Below, piece by piece: positions 13,185-24,000 of a stretch of 64,000 nt of DNA (the first letter of the stretch is position 1; every line of letters starts with the position of its first letter). The notes under the pieces were generated by a model. The model did not search any database, had not been told where the DNA came from, and saw only the letters and a program-made list of their open reading frames with translations. Location of the stretch: contig OY855905.1 in NCBI GenBank assembly GCA_963693305.1, forward strand, positions 31,987,937-32,051,936. Reading direction: 5' to 3'. This DNA comes from Meandrina meandrites. Lineage: Eukaryota > Cnidaria > Anthozoa > Scleractinia > Meandrinidae. The translations under genes and the position numbers were made by a program.

Positions 13185-13423
13185 TAATTTTGAGTCAAAT
13201 GTGATTCTCACCATCTTCAATTTTTTCAAGCCCTCCGGGAGTCTCAGTAAGATTTCCCCTTTCAATAGAATTTATAATAATTATCTCATGTAAGAGTTCT
13301 ACTTGTCAAATCAAAAGAGAACCCATAAGCAAGTAGTCAAAGGGACGTCAATTGCTATAAATCAATTTTTTAAGCACTGCAACTTAACAGTCTACAACTC
13401 TACTAAAGTTGTAATATCAGCAC

Positions 13424-16400
13424 TTACGATGTAGAACTGGACTGAGTACCAGACCGAGGTCTACTTCCAAGAACAGCTGAGTGAGGTCTTGGTGTTGTTT
13501 GTCTTGGGACATCAGAGTGAGGGGCTCTTTGAGGGGTGGGTGTACGGGACCTGAAGGGGCGTGAATTAGATCTGCTAGGTGTCATATGCCTGTCACTCCG
13601 ACTGCATAGTTGAATCTGCTCATCTGTTTAATATTAAAAAAAAAAAAAAACATTAGGCAATCAAATTAAAATATAATCAAAAAAGCCAAATCTTTGCTGT
13701 CATTTTTTTAACTAACCTTTAGTAGAGTCTTCTGTTTGTTCATCATTTGGGCCTGCATACCTGCAAAATACATGTATATGCCGTTTTCAATTGCCAATAC
13801 TGACAGTACTGCTTTCATTCACACATTTAAGCAGGAGGGTAAATATGTCAGTGACATGCATGAATTATCTTTATAAAATTAACCTCGTATTCTTTGCCAA
13901 TGATTATTTTACAAAACTTACCAAGGATTTTGATAAAGGTGAGTATGTCTATCCTCTGTAGCTTGCCTAAATTCACCACGCTGTAATTTAATCAAATCAA
14001 ACAATTATAGATCTTTTAAAAAGTTATATATTTAATACTGTGATACAGACAGATCCAAGAAGGAGTAATAGACTTGAGTTTAATATTTTCAAGTTACCAT
14101 AATTTGGTGTCCACTTCTCAATTGCCGACGATCTGTGTAGAACTGTAAACCCCATCCTACTTCTCCGACCTGCAATAATAATCATGTACCAGTGGAACAA
14201 CTATTTAAATTACGCGAATGAAGTCTCTTAAAGTGTGACTTTTAATTATTTTTATAACATAACTGTTAGCCTTGAAAGAAAGAACCAAAAATTATAAAAT
14301 AAAAATCGTTTTAAAAAAGCCATGCAGACATTATTACTAAGTACTAGTAGAAGTCCATTTATATCAATAGCATGCTAAATTACAGCAATCATTGCCAGGG
14401 TGATTGATGCTCACACTTAGGGCCATGAAACTTTATACTTTGCATGTGACTGTCAGTTATCAGTGGCGGATCCAGGGGGAGGGTCCGGGGGGTCCAGACC
14501 CCTCCTATCAGACCTGACGCTTGTTTGAGACTGAAATTCTTACATTGACAGGATTGCATATCACTTTTTAACTGGCTGTTTTTTTAATGAAACGTGTACA
14601 TTTGTTTTGCTACTAAACTAAATTCCAGGGATATTCAAAAATTTATCCCCCCCCCCCCAAAAAAAGTTCGACAGTCCTATCTGAACCAAAGTTTGGACCC
14701 CCCCCCCCCCCCCCCCCCCCAATCAAAAATTCCTGGATCTGCCCCTAGTTATAAAACATAAATTTTTTTTGATTATATTTTAGTCATTACCTTTGCTGAC
14801 TTGGGTAGTGGATGAGGACAACTCTGTAAATAAAATGATATCATAATAGTTTGTGATGACAGACAATAATATAAAATATTTCAATTAATCAATCAATCAA
14901 TAAATTTCATATCAAACCTCTACCCAATTGTACCTAAGAGCTGAGAAGGCTCACCGGAGAAATGATGATGGAATTTGTGTCTCCCTCTCCCTCCCTGGTT
15001 CACCACCACTACCCCTACTTCAATGTCCCCTTGGATATATGTTTGGAGCAACCTCGTTCTAGGAAAGAGAGACCCTGGGAACAAGTTTGATGTTTGGAGA
15101 TGAATATAATAATTATATGATATAATAAAAAACAATTAAAGTACAAGCCCAAGTTTTCTACGAGCCAATTAGCCATGTTCTAAACGAGCAGGGGACTGGG
15201 TACAAGCATTTTTTCTCTTCAGTACAAACATTCAATATCGATTGAATTGAAAAATGGGTCATGTCATCTGAAAGAGCATCCAAAAATGAGTAAATTCACC
15301 AGATTTGACGGTTATTGGTTTAAACCCAAAGGCATCGTACACTTAGTATGGATTGGAGGGACAGGCGTCCTCCAATCCATACTAAGCTCTCTTATTTTAA
15401 AAGTGTACCATGCCTTTGCGTTTAAACCAATAACCATCAAATTTGGTAAATTTACTAATTTTTGGATGCTCTTTTAGATGACGTGCTCCATTTTCAATTC
15501 AATCAATATTGAATATTCGTACCCAGAAAAAAGATGTTCGTACCCAGTCCCCTGCTCGTTTAGAACATGGCCAATAGTCAACAATATCAGTGCAGCCGAG
15601 TTGACTATCACTCATAGAAAATGAGGGCGAATAGTGAGGCCTTCCAAGGGGTAAAAGCGACAAGCGACATGACCCTGAATACTGACGACACGGGGACATT
15701 TTAACAGCGACAAGCGACATCATTACGGCACTGAAACGCGACAGCGGCACAATGCGACAGCGACACAATGGCAGAAAAACGACAGCGACATTTACAGCTT
15801 TTGACTAGGCGACATCGGTTCTCAGAAACATGCGACATTGCGACATGGCTACCCCCCTTGGAAGGCCTCAATAGTATAATAAAATTAACTACAGTTTTTT
15901 TAGACAGTCTAATGGATTGCAGTCCAAAACCTACAATATTGTACGTACTTTTAAGGCAAAAATCAAGAATAATTGAGGCCCTTTAAAGAGCAACATGTGC
16001 AATCATGTTCTATCAGCAAATAGAAAACAGTGGGAGAACCAATCAGATTCGCGGATTTCCACACGGTCGAGTGTCTACTAATTATAAATATTCTTATACA
16101 TCAATCATGAATTATGTACCCTTGATGGTCTCCATAGATAGTTAAGATCACTGGTCCCCTCGGGGGACATTGTTCCAATCCCAACATAAGTATTAGGATC
16201 TAGAACTGAAGCTTGGTGATCCCTGATGCCATCAGGACCTGTAAAATAAGAAATGTCTAAGTCTGCAAGCTCATGCTAATGTTGTGATTGCGAAAGAATT
16301 TCGGAGATTCCATAATACTGATAAACAACAATGAAAACGATATGAGAATCGAAGATTGATATGCATGACTTCAGCTAAGAGCTCAGTAAGTAGTACTACA

Positions 16401-16920
16401 CTAGCCAGCTTGCATTTTTAATTTCATTTGGTACGGCACTCCAAACTACAAAGAAAGCGATATTCACACGACAGAAAGAAACCACTGACAAAAAATAATA
16501 CTTACAGACGTGGTTCAGAATTTCCGCTTATTTACCAGACTGGTTACTACCGTATACATTCCTGTTCGACCTGTTTATATTTTCTAGTTGCATCTGTGTT
16601 TCTTTTTGAGCTTTGAAACTATTTTAGTGTCTACCTTATAAAGGTATTTGGTACATAGTGAACACACTTAGAGATAAGCTTAACAAAGGTGGAAAGAGCA
16701 AAATTATTTGCACCGGAATTAAGTTTATAAACACGTGCCATGCCACAAAGCCGACATTCCAAAGCAGGAGTTTTTGTTCAGTTCGATTCAGGTGTTAACC
16801 TTATCCATAAGTTAACTCAACAAGCAATTTACCTGTGAATAGCACTTCTCCTCGGCCAATGTAAGGGTTATAGTATTGATCCGATCCTCTCCAAGACAAA
16901 ACGCTTGCCTTTTCCACCAT
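13424..16920 (-). CDS. SPMIP2: SPMIP2 (C4orf45)-like ciliary/sperm microtubule inner protein, complete, 204 aa
   Basis: Seven minus-strand exons: 16833-16920 (ATG at 16918-16920), 16120-16238, 14791-14823, 14098-14169, 13922-13980, 13717-13760, 13424-13623 (TAA). Borders are GT-AG and all join in frame. Recognisable family blocks, in order: LFTGPDGIRDH (28-38), TYVGIG, SDLNYLWRPSR, GEVGWGLQFYT, RSGHQIMRGEF and THLYQNPW. These match the vertebrate C4orf45/SPMIP2 family as I recall it; in mammals it is described as a microtubule inner protein of the sperm axoneme. The last 70 residues are Ser/Arg/Pro-rich and basic (SRPFRSRTPTPQR), probably disordered; I do not recall this tail in the mammalian protein. 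No signal peptide or membrane segment is present. An X-box 45 bp upstream independently supports ciliary expression. Family identity is from memory of motifs, not a search. Confidence 0.78.
14461..14746. mobile_element. hAT-like MITE, CAGTGGCGGATCCAGG terminus, degenerate
   Basis: The left end CAGTGGCGGATCCAGG is matched by a decayed right end, CCTGGATCTGCCCCTAG. AGTTAT flanks both sides (7 of 8 positions agree over TCAGTTAT/CTAGTTAT), as for a hAT 8-bp duplication. Two poly-C runs (14646-14658, 14698-14720) lie inside. It is in SPMIP2 intron 3. Confidence 0.55.
15172..15571. mobile_element. 400-bp foldback element (long palindrome)
   Basis: GCCATGTTCTAAACGAGCAG at the left equals the complement of the right end CTGCTCGTTTAGAACATGGC. 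Pairing continues through TTGGTTTAAAC/GTTTAAACCAA to a 9-bp loop near 15364 (GTATGGATTGGAGG/CCTCCAATCCATAC). It sits in SPMIP2 intron 2, 64 bp from the next MITE. A clear target duplication is not seen. Confidence 0.8.
15636..15869. mobile_element. MITE with GAGGCCTTCCAAGG ends and 6-bp TSD, 234 bp
   Basis: The perfect ends GAGGCCTTCCAAGG and CCTTGGAAGGCCTC are flanked by AATAGT at 15630-15635 and 15870-15875. Internally GCGACAAGCGACAT occurs twice, among many GCGACA units. Same family as 8599-8801. Confidence 0.8.
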
Positions 16921-16964
16921 GATTGTTTCGTTCCTTTCGTCTGCTACCAGCTGACCCAGACGCT

Positions 16965-16977
16965 GTTGCTAAGCAAC
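16965..16977 (-). promoter_or_regulatory. RFX X-box upstream of SPMIP2-like gene
   Basis: GTTGCTAAGCAAC is a perfect two-half-site palindrome with one spacer base. It fits the RFX consensus RYYNYY-N(1-3)-RRNRAC. It lies 45 bp upstream of the minus-strand ATG, the usual place for X-boxes in ciliary gene promoters. Confidence 0.7.
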
Positions 16978-17553
16978 AAGGTAATCAGAGCAACAGGTCG
17001 TCAGAACCCCGCTGTCACGCAATTCGTAAACAAGAGAACATTGCTCCTTTTGAAATAATTTGTTAATTTCTGGTGATGTTGGTTGCTTTTATACACCAGC
17101 AGAATTATTCCGATCATTAACGAAGTTATAACTGTTCAAAATCGCGTTAATTTCACCAGCATAATGAAGAAAGCACAACATATTTACGTTGCGGAGAAAC
17201 GTACGTAATTTAGGTCCCTCAACTTTTATTGCTGCTTTCGAGCTAAATTTGACTGAGCTTGTCTGGCTTGTGCGGTTTTTCGATTGCAACGAAAACTGTG
17301 ACGAAATGGCGAAGTTTAACCGCCTGATAAACGTGGTCAAAAAAATAGATTTATTGGCGATGATAGCGTGGTGAAAGTTTATACTAAAGTTCTTGAGAGA
17401 ATTTCATCTATAAAACTACAACGCTTCTCAAGCTTGGGGTCTCTGTTTTCGAACTTTTCCGTCAGAGACAAACCTTGCAAAATCTTATGGTAATTTTCAA
17501 TGGTTACTGAACTGCCCATTAACTTTCATTCCACAACCATTTGAGAAGCAGCG
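16978..17553. other. Upstream spacer of the SPMIP2-like gene
   Basis: The stretch between the X-box and the next MITE holds no convincing exon. Short open frames around 17089-17374 overlap on both strands without family motifs. Confidence 0.4.
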
Positions 17554-17880
17554 CCCGGGGGGACTACCCTATTAATTGACGAGAGGTGCTCTTGGTACCT
17601 TTCAGGGGTCAAAATTTGTCGATTGGTAACGCTTAGGGTATTAAAATATAAAATGGCCACCGTTAGAGTTATCGCGGTACCTTTTAGGGTATTGAGCCAA
17701 AATATAACAGACAGACAGGTTTCGTCTGATTTCTACAGAAGAACTCCTGGTACCTCTTAGGGTAGGGGTGAAAATTATTTGGGGCCACGCCCACTAATCG
17801 AGATTTCGGTACCTTTTAGGGGTTCTTTTCGAAATTTTCGACGTGCTCCCCCGTCACTTTTATAGGGGAGTTCCCCCGGG
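17554..17880. mobile_element. CCCGGGGGGACT-family MITE, copy A
   Basis: It starts CCCGGGGGGACTACCC and ends AGTTCCCCCGGG. Inside are several diverged GGTACCTTTTAGGG units. It is the most diverged of three copies; the others are at 32747-33044 and 35165-35482. Confidence 0.6.
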
Positions 17881-18749
17881 GAGCAGAGTAGCTTACGAAG
17901 AGGGGGACATATAAAAGAGAGAGTCAAAAGTCTAAAAAGAGATAGCCAAAATAGAAACTTCGAGTGGGAGGATACCCCCAACCTCCCCCCACCCCCCGCT
18001 CCCGCTCCCCCTGCATGCTCACGCGAGAAAGTTCATATTGAGACTGTAGGATTTCTTTAGGTTTCATATGGGGTTTTACCATGTGTTATTGGTTATTCTT
18101 GCATGCAACAAGAATCTTTAGACGCAGTATCACTATCCTCAGTATCCCTTCCAAATAGGAACCCAAATGGTTTCTGAAACAATAGATATGCACTGCAGAA
18201 AAACTGGTAATATTTACCTTTTGTTGGTAAAAAATAACACTCAAGTTTATAAGAAATATGATACCCACCACGTGCAAGAACACTGCCATGACCTATATGT
18301 AGTGCAATGTAATCAAAAGGGTTTTTCCATGTATTTCAGACAACTGACGACATAACGCTATATTAAATGATGAACTGTTTCACTATGGAACTGGAACTGA
18401 TTACAAGCAAATGTCTTTCTGTTGGAACATCTTGGAGATGCTGATTCAGTGAATGAAGGTCCAGTTTTCAAACGGCAGAACCAGATCAGCCTGCAACGTA
18501 AGCCTTGAGGAGTATCTTTTTTAGGAGGGGGGGGGGAGAGAGAGAATGGTGCTAGGAGTAAATTGAGAATATATAGATATCGAATTCCTAGTACTACCGG
18601 AATATGAAAATATAAATAAAACACACCGATTCATAGTAGATACAGAAGCTAAGGGAAAACTGAAAGATCGATGCATATGGAAAATGAAATGTTTGCCCCC
18701 ACCCCCGCTAGTGTATAGTTGGAGACAGTTAAATGAAGTAGCCCCTGCA

Positions 18750-18852
18750 GTCGCCCCTGCATCTTCTGTCAGTCGCCCCACGCCACATCTCGTTCTCTGC
18801 CAAGTCAAGCAGAAGAAGGGAAGTTAGGTATTCCAAGTCTGTGGAAGATAAC
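18750..18852 (+). other. Candidate untranslated first exon of the VDAC gene
   Basis: A mixed-composition stretch ends in GGAAGATAAC with a strong donor GTAAGT at 18853. The VDAC start exon begins with an acceptor only three bases before the ATG, so an upstream non-coding exon is required. This is the best local candidate, but the link is inference. Confidence 0.3.
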
Positions 18853-21043
18853 GTAAGTTTTTTAAGCCACGTTTAAATTTGTCATCTTAATAGCGTATCA
18901 AAAGAAGTAATGGAACACAAATTTAGCTATTTTTTTAAAGTTGTAGTCTTAAGCCCCTGATTTTTTTGTGAAATCATGGTGCTCTTGGAATATCACTCAT
19001 GGCACATGTTGCGCGTGGCCAATTTTCTGATGACTCAAGCTAAATTCTACGCTTATGTGATCAGTAGCTCCACATTCCATTGTTAAAATCTTGCTTGTAC
19101 GTCGATAGCGTTCTGTTCCAAATTTCGTGGTAATTGTATTTAGTATTCTGGGCCTTGAGGAGTGAATATATTTGTTGTAGAGCAAAAATTATATTGATTA
19201 GAAGACGCCTGCGCTAAAATGTCCTGAGGGAGTTGACGAAAATTGTCGTAAATGCAATAGTCACTTTCATATTTCATCATCATTTATCGGTTAGAATTTC
19301 TGTACACAAAAGATATAACGTAATTATCGATAGTGTCGATATGTGCTTACATGCATCCTGAAATCTGTTTTACTGTGCCGGCCGGTGTTATTTCACGGAT
19401 AGTATTGGTATTTCCATTGAGCAGCACTTTGACGCCTCGGTAGGCTTATCATATAATTCATTACCCAACTTATGCATGGATTGAATAACAATGTGCGAAA
19501 TTCTTCCAGTTGATTTGTACATTTCATGACTCAAAGTGTACATCTTGGGATGCTGTTGTTCTTTTGCAATTTCGAAGAAGGTCAGGGGCTCGTTTTGTCG
19601 CGTGTTTTGCACATCTTTCTTGTTCTTCAGTGGATGGAATTATTAAAATTAATTGACCCATGAAGGAAAGGCTTTCTACATCGTTTGAGTGATCTTTAGT
19701 CATAGAAGGCCCTGTTTCTATGAATAAATGATTGCCATATTTTGTGGTAAATTCCACTTTCATACTGTCATGAACAAGGCCAATGTTTTGGCCAAATTAT
19801 ATCTTTCCTGAATCAAAGATGTTGAAAATATTTAATTACGCTTCTTTGTCACAGCTGTACTTTTCCTGGACTTATTGTAAACATATGGTTTATTGACCAA
19901 GTCAAGATGGCAGGATATTGGCCAAGTTCATTTTTGTGTGTGTTTATAGATGGAGACGAAGTCAAGGTCCATAAACAGCTAAAAAAGAATGAGGCCAATA
20001 TCCTGTCATCTTGGCCAAACAAGTTTGGTCCATAAAGGATTTATTATATGATAACAACAGCGGCGACAGCAACAACAAATTTAAGGGGAAAATTGCATGC
20101 AATCCCAAGCTGGCAAGATAGGCCCATCTTTCCCACCCAGGTAGCCAATTTCAAGGCAGGGTTTACTTCATCTTGCCTGCTCGCGGGGCCAGCCATATAA
20201 TGAACTATCTTACCTGTCAATGTTGGAAAAGGGGGGGGGGGGGGGGGGGGGGGGTCTGGGATATCGCTGGACAACAGTGAGCTTAATTTTATCCTAAAGG
20301 CTTATAGTAGCCTATATTGTGTCTAGGCTTTGATATACTCTACCATTACATTATACAAAAGGAAAAAAAGGAAAATTTAACACATAGATATTATATGTGA
20401 AATATTTTTAATTTGTAGAAAGTAAAAAACAGTTGGATATGAATATGTTCTGTTGTGCTATCAATTATTTTGTAGATGACTAATTTTCTTGCATATAAGT
20501 GAGCATGAAGGCTTTCTTTTCACTTTTCACTTCTCTTACATAGAGAACCCAGAATCTGTATGTAATATATCTAACACAAGATAGAGTGTTTCATCACATT
20601 TCCCAACACCAAGAAGAGAGTTGAATATATGATGCACAGCTGAGTATTTTTGATGACCTTAGAAGTGTTTGGAAAATGTTAATAAAGATCACATCCAAAC
20701 CACCATCATGGTTCTGATTGCCTTTGTTTTAACTTGATAAATTATTAAATGTGTTTGAGAAAGCCTTGTGTAAAATTTATATAAAGAAACTTGTTTGGGT
20801 AATCTTCAAGCCCAGAAAGTCAAGGTTTGATAAGTGTTGACTATAATTTGTTTATAGTGTTGTATTACTAACTAAAGATAATAAGTTTGTACATAATTTA
20901 GCCAGTATCCCTTTCTTCCTCCCCCCCCCCCCCCCCTCCAAAAAAAAAAGAAATCTTTATACTGTATTATAAAAATTTTTAAAAGCTAATAAGTAAATAA
21001 ATAAATATGTTTCTTGAGTTAGGCTGCCTTTTTCTGTTTCTAG
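18853..21043 (+). other. Presumed first intron / upstream region of VDAC
   Basis: Contains an imperfect inverted repeat at 19887-20033 (CAAGATGGCAGGATATTGGCC against GGCCAATATCCTGTCATCTTGG, interrupted), a G24 run at 20231-20254 and a C-run near 20923. Minus-strand open frames at 19388-19763 are short and lack motifs. Otherwise nothing is visible. Confidence 0.4.
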
Positions 21044-21046
21044 ATA

Positions 21047-24000
21047 ATGGCGAAAACTCCACCAAAGTATGATGATCTTGGCAAAGAGTCCAGGGATGTG
21101 TTTGGCAAGGGATATGGTAAGCCAGTTCCATTTATGAATTTTTTTTGGTACAATTTTATTACTTCTGGGGAATAGCATGTTGAATTGTACTTTAACAATG
21201 TATGTTCTTGTTCTAGGATTTGGAGCTGTCAAGCTTGATTTGAAGACAAAAACAAAGAAGGAAGTGGTGAGATAATAAATTATTACTCATGATCAAGAAC
21301 ACAGTTTACATAAAGAACTGTAAAAAGTTTAAGTTGAAGCGTTGTCAAAATGGACAGTACATCCCCCATTCTACAGACTACTGACAGCTTTGCTAATAAT
21401 GGCAGAGTTTCGGAACAAGTCGATTTCATTTGACTCTGTTTTAGATAGCACCAAATACTTTAAGCAGTTACAAAGTTGTTTTCAAGCATTTGTTTATTGT
21501 TTTCTAGGAATTTATAACTTCTGGATCATCTAACAATGACACAGGAAAGGTGTTTGGTAGTTTGGAAACAAAATACAAGTATGCTGATTATGGTGAGTTA
21601 TGCATATATACGTTGTGGCTTAATTTTATCCTTGGTTCAAATTTTATTTTCCTTTGTTTTTAGGTATGGTATTATAGGATAATGTGTCTTTTGGGTTGGT
21701 AATGATGTGTTCAAAGCATAGTTAATAGAGGGAAATGGTTAGGAAGCCCAGCAAACATCAAAGGAGCAAACAAAGAGGCCAAGACTTAGGTTGGAAGGTC
21801 CATGACCCTGCACATCTTTTGTTTTGTGCTCATACACTATGTATGAATTATGTAATCGCAATGTTTCTATTGGTTAGTAGTATGAACACACGTAACCACC
21901 TATTGTATTTTGTCAGGTTTTGTGCACGATCAACCCTCAAAATAGGGAACAAAAACTTATAACAAAGAACTTTGCCAGGCTTCATAACCATTTCCCTCTA
22001 TTAACACTGGGTTCTGGGACACTGGGCAGCACATGTTTTGTATTTTGCTTACCAAGAGACTGGCAAAATTTGGCCTGACTTGTAAAAATAAAGTGCTGTA
22101 TTAAAGAGAGAATAAGTTTATAAGGTGTAGATGCATGACGATACCCATCAATATTTTGATTGCTTGTAGAGCTAATACTACATGTTATTGTTTGGTACGA
22201 CAGGCGTTACCCTTGCTGAGAAGTGGACAACAGACAATATCCTGACCACACAAATCACAGTAGAAGATCAGGTAATCAAGCTATTATAAACAATATTTTA
22301 AAGAAGAAAACTCCCTTAAAATGTCTAATCACAAATTTGTGATAACAGTGGCATCATTCACATGAACATGCCATACTACCATTTGCGTCCATCCTTGAAG
22401 CGTGACAAATGTTATGCAATGTTTTACTTTTAAAACCTCAACGGTTTTGTCTGGCTATGTGTCACTTTTGACCAATGAAACATTTGCAGTAAGGTCACAA
22501 AATTGATGTTTTTGGTGCCTTACAATAGTTTTTGTTCACAAGCTATCAATATTTTCAAGATTTGCCTGCCTACTTCAGTGAAAGTCTGCTTGGAAAATAT
22601 TATTGCAATCGATGGGGGAAAGTTAACAAGTTTGGAAGGAGTTATCATCCAGGAGTCACTTTAGAGCAAGATTTTAGAGGCTTGATTCATTGGTCAAAAG
22701 TGACATGTAACCAGACAAAACGGTTAAGGTTTGGAAAGTAAAACTACTTGCTAAATTCGTCGTGCTTCAAGGATGGACGCAAATGGTAGTAAGGTAATTC
22801 TACTCTGAGCTCACTCCTCATTCCTTTCACTGACTGTAGGATCTCTGTGTGGTGCTCAGATAGTTTTTGTCTGTTTTACAGATTGCCAAAGGGCTCAAGT
22901 TGGAATTTGACACAAGCTTTGCACCTAACACTGGGTGAGTTGTGGCATGTAATAAGTATAATAACTTGTTCTATAATTTTATTAACCCCTTCACTGCCGA
23001 CCCCTCTGTACCAAAGTGCCAAAGCTGACGTGCATAATTGATGAGGCAACACAACAGAGCCGAATGAAAGCATAAATAACTCTTAAATAATTGCATAAAC
23101 ACAACGACAAGGACACATGGTTTTAAAACTGTATTGAAAAATTTACTAACAGCTAATTTCATCATGGTTACCTTCATATTGGATGTCATAAACAGAATTT
23201 TGAACATTATACAGCTTTCGAAATCCTTCCACGATCGCTCGATCTTCTGCATATATTTCTCCATAGCGATTTCACAGGTGGATTATTTTTCTGCTTCCCA
23301 AGTCCTCCGCTTAACATCTTCTTCACATTCGGCATTTAAACATCTCATCTTTTCGCTGATATTACAGGGCAAACAAATGATTTCTTCGGCCATGAAGACG
23401 AAAAACAAGATGGCGGACTGATACAGTCAAAATTTTCGAAAAAACCGAGAGGCAGGGTTTTGGAGACTGATGACGAGTAGTTACCAGGCTACCAAAAGTC
23501 TTTCTGGGTCACATCTGCCGAAGGCTTTTGAGCTCAGCGTGCCAGGGTTTCAACTGTGGTCTTTATTTTCTTGATGTACTCAGTACGTCATATAGGCACA
23601 TGAGGTACAGAAATCATGACGTACTCAGTACGTCAAAGAGGCAGTGAAGAGGTTAATAAAATGCATAAAATTGATATTCAAGGTTTGTACAATCCTGTTG
23701 AGATTTACAGCATGAAATAATAATAAGCAAGGGATTGGTATTTGAATCAGAGTGAAAAGTATGAATGTTATCTTTTTTTGCTCTAACCTGTCCATTTTAG
23801 GAAGAAGTCGGCCAAGATAAAGAGTGCATACAAGCAGGATTACTTCCATGGCACTGGAGATGTTGACTTTGATTTTGCCGGACCAACAGTACAAGCATCT
23901 GCAGTCATGGGGTAATTAAGTATATGTTGCACCTTCATTTTATGTGAATACTGCATGTATTGATGATTATGTTTTGGTGTTATAGATATGAAGGTTGGGT

